Of a stretch of DNA of 64,000 nt, positions 58,550-64,000 are shown one piece after another. Origin of the DNA: Lunularia cruciata. Lineage: Eukaryota > Streptophyta > Marchantiopsida > Lunulariales > Lunulariaceae. The stretch's first letter is position 1, and each line of letters opens with the position of its first letter. The notes under the pieces are model-generated. The model searched no databases and had not been told where the DNA came from. It was given only the letters and a program-made list of their open reading frames with translations. The stretch covers positions 49,390,243 to 49,454,242 of the forward strand of contig OX419761.1 in NCBI GenBank assembly GCA_948567375.1, in the 5' to 3' direction. A program made the position numbers and the translations under genes.

Positions 58550-61500
58550 TCTCTGCTACCGGGAGCCAATAGCGGGCCAGTTGGGCACTTACGTCTCCGA
58601 AAGTTTCCGTTAAGCGATTTACCAGAGTCTCATAAAATATCATGCGCGGAGTGTCCGGAGATAAGCAATAAAATTTACAGAATTCAATCCATCTCTACAA
58701 CATTGTCTAGCCCCTCTCCGAAGACCCTTTCCACTATTTCTCGAAGATTCCCTAAAGGTCTTTACGGCATCATTCAATTTTAGTGGGTGTGGTGTAAACT
58801 GTGGTCGCGTAGACTTTTTTTGGAAGTGATTTCATTTTTGTAACAATTCCGTAAAATATGCAATTGAAAACCCCTAATGAATCACGAGGTACCGACACAG
58901 AGAGTGTGGATAGCACGCCCGCATCTCGACTCCTGTCATACTTTGCCTCATATGGTAGACTTCCATTAGTCTAAGCTCTCCAGGTGAACATGAAACAAGT
59001 TAGGTTTTAAGTTTACGTTTTTAAGTTTCATGTGTAAGACAAGCGTTACCGATCATTGTACGTCCGGCATGGACAGCTGATTCAATTAAACACGCCTGGT
59101 TAGATCAAATCTACTTTAAGTTTAAAAATCACGTTGCCGAGTACATCATTCAATTCTACAGTACTTATAAAAACGACATCGTGTCACATGTTGGAAAATC
59201 AAGTTGCACCTTGACTTGACCACACAACCCCTATCGACAAGGACGCCACGTACTTCGATCCTATCTGTTGAGGGGCTGATGCAGCACTTTCTAGTGTTCC
59301 ACACATAATCCCTTGCTAGCGTTTAGGGATGGATATTGACATCAAATCCGAGGTAGCTTCATGTTTTACTTGATGCAGTCGTTAACCTCGTGATTTCAAG
59401 TAATTCTGATGTTTTGTCTCCACGATTGCACATATTCTTGGTTTCTCATGTATTCGAGTTGGACCAATGTACTACAGTACTCAAGAAAGGTCTCTCCTTT
59501 TTCAGCAAAGTAAGAGTCATGTGAAGTATCGAGCTTTTTTCCTTTCAGTTTTGAGCAGTTATAAGCAGATATTGATTCGTCATTTCCATCATTACAGTTG
59601 AGAAAGACGAATGATATGCACCGGCTACGACAACAATAAGATAAAAGAATCTATAAGATCATGTAACGTCGAGATTTCCAAAGAACATGTAACATTGACA
59701 AATTACAAAGGATGTATATACTCGTTTCACTCCATAGAACTCACTTCATCCGCGGACGTAAAATATTCACCTAATAGCAAAAGAGTACATTCTCATAACG
59801 GTTATTTTCACTTTCAAAATATATCTCCACTGAGAGACTTCAGATCTTCAGTTATTGCTAAAAGGAAAGCACACAATGTAGAGGTCTAAAATCCTGTATC
59901 ATTTTGGTCACGCAGTCTTAAATCAACTCTAGTTTCTGATATGAACTAACTAGATAACTGCAATTACCTTTTATCCTATAGATAACTGTAATTTGCGAGA
60001 CACTTTAAGGGCTTCTTTAAGATACCCAATTACTTATTGTAAGTACGAGTACAAAGAAACATTTCTAACAGTCTCTACCTTGTGCATAATCAATTAAGTA
60101 CTATTTCTTAGGAAAGTCTAAATACACTTTAGTAGAGAAATATGTTCAAAAGATTAAAACGAATGGGTTCATCAACTTCTGAAATATAATGGTAAAATGG
60201 GATATCAAGTAATCGATTTGTATCGATTAAAGACTTAATAATAATATGTTCCATATAATATTTTATATTCATATGTGGAATGGAAATATCTTAAATGTGG
60301 AAAAATATCCTTAATCATTTACAAAATATGATGAATTCTTATACCAATATAATTCAGACTGTAGTAGTAGATTTGATTATCAATTAAAAAAATTTCATTG
60401 AAAGTGATAATATTAAGACCTTGTCTCATCTTACTTTATTTTAGCAAATGAACTTCAAGTGTGTTGGAGTATGACTATGGCACTTTGGTTCTCTATAACT
60501 ATTATCTACTCTATCTCTATAATAAAAGAGATTTGAATGCTAGTGGATAATGAATTCTAAGTCTAATTATTTTTTTCTATTCTTTGCTTCCTATACTTCA
60601 AGTAGAATAATATTTAATATGCTTATTCTATTATATTTCCCATAAAAAATAGTGCATATATACATTTTCCTTGCAGATATATGAGAATATGTTTTATTGC
60701 TTCCTTGTAAATATGTGAATATACTTATCATTATTTGCCAAAAATTGTATTTCTTTTTACTGCTTCATAATACCTACACATGATGGCATGACTTTCTTAT
60801 ATATAAATTTCTACAAGTTTTACTCTATTGGCTTTAATAATCATCCATAACTAAAGCATAATAGGAGCATAAAATAAAAAAATTAGAATTTTATGGAGAA
60901 ATCTAAACCTTGTATTGCCTACGATCAACATAAGTAACAACCAAGATATGATAGGTGAATTTTCTGATTATTATTTTATTTGCTCTTAAAGTTAACCTAG
61001 TATCTATCTTAGAGCGGTGATGATCTATAATTAATGAAACTATAAGTAACATGTTATCATTGAAAAAATTTCAAATTTGGTCCCAAAGCCATAGATTATA
61101 AAGCCAACTCCGTGTAAAAAAGCAATGCTATATTTATCTTTATGTATATTTAGACAAATCCTATAAAAATCTAGACAATTCAACTCTATGGAAAACTGGT
61201 TCCTAGATGAAGGAATCATAATAATATAAATCCACCAACCTTCTCAACGTTTAATAAATCTTAATCAACTTTACGTTATCACGTTGATACTCTATATAAG
61301 TCATAAATTTTCTAGAGAGGACAAGTAATATCTATCTGTTGGTCTTTGTCAGCTTGCGTACCAGGACATTTAACTTCTTAGTCGTTCATATAGAGGAAAA
61401 AATCATGTTTTTGCCTACTTTTATGATATAGAAACCATAAATTTTAAAGTTATTGAGCTTGGAGAATGATCCATAGACAAACCATAATTGATATTGAATG

Positions 61501-63215
61501 CTTGATATCGAGTTATTTTTATAATACAAAATAGCATTGAAATAGCAGATCATTAGACTAAATTTTCTACCATTTTGTGTACATTAGATTATGCACATAG
61601 ATTGGTTGAAAATAAACAACTCTATAAAAATATCAGTTTATTATATTCACATCCTCATACCAATGCCTTTTCTCTTGATTAATCAAGATAATTCATCTTT
61701 AACATTGCCTACCCTTGAATTAGAATATTTTCAAATAGATTCTTGTCACTACACTTCTCTACTTCAAATACTAAATTTGAGAGCTGAATTGAAATAAGAC
61801 TTTCTTTTTACCTTCAAAAATCCCCTTCTTTTGGTATGAAGTATTGAGTAAACCTTTACTTAATCATAAAAATTTATGTATATACAATATAATTTTATTT
61901 GTATTATATCTCAAGTTACATCCATAAATAAAATATGTATCTTCTTGTGATGATCATTTTGTTAATTTTACGGATGAATATCACTTATATAATATAGAAT
62001 CATATCTTGATGCAAAAAGAACCTTGTGAAAAAGAGATTTCGGCCTTCCTATCAAGATCCAATAAGAAACATTAGTTGATTGATCAATTTGTTTAGTCAA
62101 CCTTGGACCAAATCTAGTCGCTAAAATGAATTAACTAGAACACCTTTATTCTTATATCCTTTAAGTGTCCAGCTAACTATATACTACAACTTTAATTAAA
62201 GAGTTGTTGTGCTGAGAGTAATGTATGACTACAATTGAAACTATTCAAAAATCTATTTGGCATCTTCAGAAGACCCTTCATAGTATTGGTACATTGATAT
62301 ACATGAACTAGTGTTGTCGGAACTTTTGTGACAAAAGCGCAATGTTGCTTGAGTTCCTCTTCTTGTTTACGACAATGGGATTGGTGTCCTCTTACCCGGG
62401 ACAAGTTGTTAAGCTTTTTAAACTCAATTTCAGATAAGGTAACCTCTCCAACCTACTCTAATGTTCAATCACCCTTTTTGCTCACTGAAATATTACTATA
62501 GTTCGGATCCAATAGACTTAAACTCGTGTCCGTCACCAGAATCATCATTAAAAGGTTGGGCATATATATGTCCTTATTCGGAGGTCATGATACATCCAGT
62601 TTATACCTCACTCCTTTCCATGCTCCGGAGACTACTTCAGGAGACAATTGTCTACATTCGAAAGGGACTGGGCGCCTCCCAGGTACGCATAAAAATTTGT
62701 AAAAATATTTCTGGGTAGTCCGTAAAGACTTTATGGGAAGTGTGTGAGATCTGCTTTCGGAAAGTTTTATAAGTAAGGGATTGAATTTCTTAGAACTTTA
62801 TAAGAAACTAAAATCATGACATGTACAAAATTACGGTTCCAGGGACCTCCATAAGCAGTAATTAGATAATAGTCCCTCCAAATAAGTTGAATAAAATTCT
62901 ATTTAAATTTGAAAGTCCGGTTGTTTGGCAATTTCTACCCATGCTCGTCTTGGAGTGGTGAAATTTGCATCGGTGCTCTCTACTTTCCTCTTCCTCATTG
63001 GGTCAAGACTTTTCAAATTTTGATATTTGAATCCTCAATTTTTTGGAGTTAGACATTCTCAAGATTTAGGCCAGTGAAAGTACAAGGTCCCCAATTGCTC
63101 CAATTTTGAGTTCCCTAAATTTGGATTGATGACGTCTCTAGACCTTCCTTGTGACATTCACAATATTTCCTCATGACATTCTTAAGATTTGAAATTTGCA
63201 ATTGCTTATGAGAGC
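58550..63215. other. Long stretch without recognised genes
   Basis: The first ~1.3 kb has moderate composition with CpG, and the rest is very AT-rich. Frames do not exceed about 90 codons and none is recognisable. No RNA genes, terminal repeats or tandem arrays were picked out. Confidence 0.5.
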
Positions 63216-63220
63216 ATAAG

Positions 63221-63732
63221 TCTAACCATATGGAGTTTACAAATGAGTTGGTCAAGATTAAGAAAGTAGGAAATAGTTCAAATTAACCAAGAATTATAAG
63301 AATATTCTAGAAGCATCTAGGAAGCTACTTGGTACCTTCCAAGTATTGAGTTGCATATGTGCATGTCAAGTGGAGACTTCTAAGAGGAAGCTTCTTGGAA
63401 AATTTCCTGGCTAGCTGAGATTGCATGCCAAGTAGGTGGTTTCTAGAAAAAAAGCTTTTTGGGAAGCTTCAAGACTAGCTCAACTTGTATACAAAGTAAG
63501 CAATTTCTAGAAATAAACTTCTCAAGAAACTTCACTAATAACTTTGCTTGTATTCAAAGAAGGTAGCTTTTAGAAAGCTTCTTAAGAATCTTTTCAAGAG
63601 TCTTGTATGTTTCCTGTAAATACCATAATGCAAGCTTATGCTAGGCATTTGGAGTTTCACTCATTCAAGAGTCCCAATGTGATCTTTCACTTTGATATTC
63701 CATTCTACTATTTCTCCCTTTGGTCTTTTACA
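63221..63732 (+). repeat. 5' LTR of a third family A element
   Basis: Starts with an AACCATATGGAG match to the family A LTR start and ends GTCTTTTACA, followed after one base by the primer site TGGTATTAGAGCAAG. It keeps the subrepeat plan (TAGCTTGCAC-like spacers, GAAGCTTC palindromes), more drifted than in the other copies. A GTAAATACC TATA-like box is near 63617. Confidence 0.85.
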
Positions 63733-64000
63733 TTGGTATTAGAGCAAGAATAGGACGGATGGAATCTATTGACCACCAAACCATTGGGATTTTTGTGTCC
63801 ATGAGCACCCAAACATCATTTCGTGCAGTTCATCATCTCACGCTTTGAGCAAAATTCTTTGAATAATCACCTTGTCTTATGAACCCTTGGTACTTCTAAT
63901 TATAACTTATGGATAATGGTGGACGTGTTGCATCTATGTGCTAACTTAGATAAATTGTAGCTAGTTTCATAGAGGAGGAGCCATGGCGGCAATGTTCAAA
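63733..64000 (+). mobile_element. Start of the internal region of the third family A element (runs off the window)
   Basis: It matches the leader of the copies at 11.6 and 47.3 kb (GGATGGAATCTATTGACCACC, then TTATGGATAATGGTGGACGTG). Only the untranslated leader and the edge of Gag are inside the window. It appears decayed like the other copies. Confidence 0.85.

Overview
The window looks like nuclear DNA from a land plant or close streptophyte relative with a large, repeat-rich genome. It is AT-rich and dominated by nested, decayed transposable elements. Two LTR elements begin just after a tRNA-iMet-type primer site (TGGTATCAGAGC-like), as is common in plants, and the one clear host gene has canonical GT-AG introns. 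An LTR element carrying a DNMT3-order cytosine methyltransferase and an R2-like LINE both hint at a non-flowering lineage, but this is a guess.

Layout. 1-7250: most of a Ty3/gypsy retrotransposon (start outside the window) that carries a C5 DNA methyltransferase between protease and reverse transcriptase, and a PHD finger at the end of Pol. 7261-7366: a partial second copy of its LTR. 7370-11190: an old decayed chromovirus. 11200-16031: a second chromovirus family ('family A') with a 5' LTR but no visible 3' LTR. 16-19 kb: AT-rich, nothing recognised. 19.04-19.61 kb: degenerate tandem repeat. 21256-24403 (minus): the one clear host gene, a six-exon TruA/Pus1-family tRNA pseudouridine synthase. 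26607-27110: isolated family A LTR. 28.4-30.8 kb: a decayed minus-strand coding region with a 51-base (17-residue) coiled-coil-like repeat, split by a solo LTR of 'family B'. 32219-33422 (minus): PIF/Harbinger transposase fossil. 38.2-41.5 kb: near full-length R2-like LINE. 43.6-44.1 kb: decayed family B LTR. 46911-53103: a family A element with both LTRs sitting inside a minus-oriented family B solo LTR. 53610-53939: family A solo LTR with a perfect target duplication. 55.5-58.3 kb: three more 3' ends of the LINE family. 63221-64000: start of another family A element.

How it fits together. The locus is a mosaic of successive insertions around one housekeeping RNA-modification gene. The two main gypsy types carry different chromatin modules: family A ends in a chromodomain, whereas the first element ends in a PHD finger and also encodes a DNA methyltransferase. 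That combination of a DNA methylation writer and a likely histone-tail reader in one retrotransposon is the most unusual thing here. Family A LTRs also carry palindromic GAAGCTTC arrays that match heat shock elements upstream of a TATA box. No tRNA, rRNA, CRISPR array or organelle insertion was recognised.
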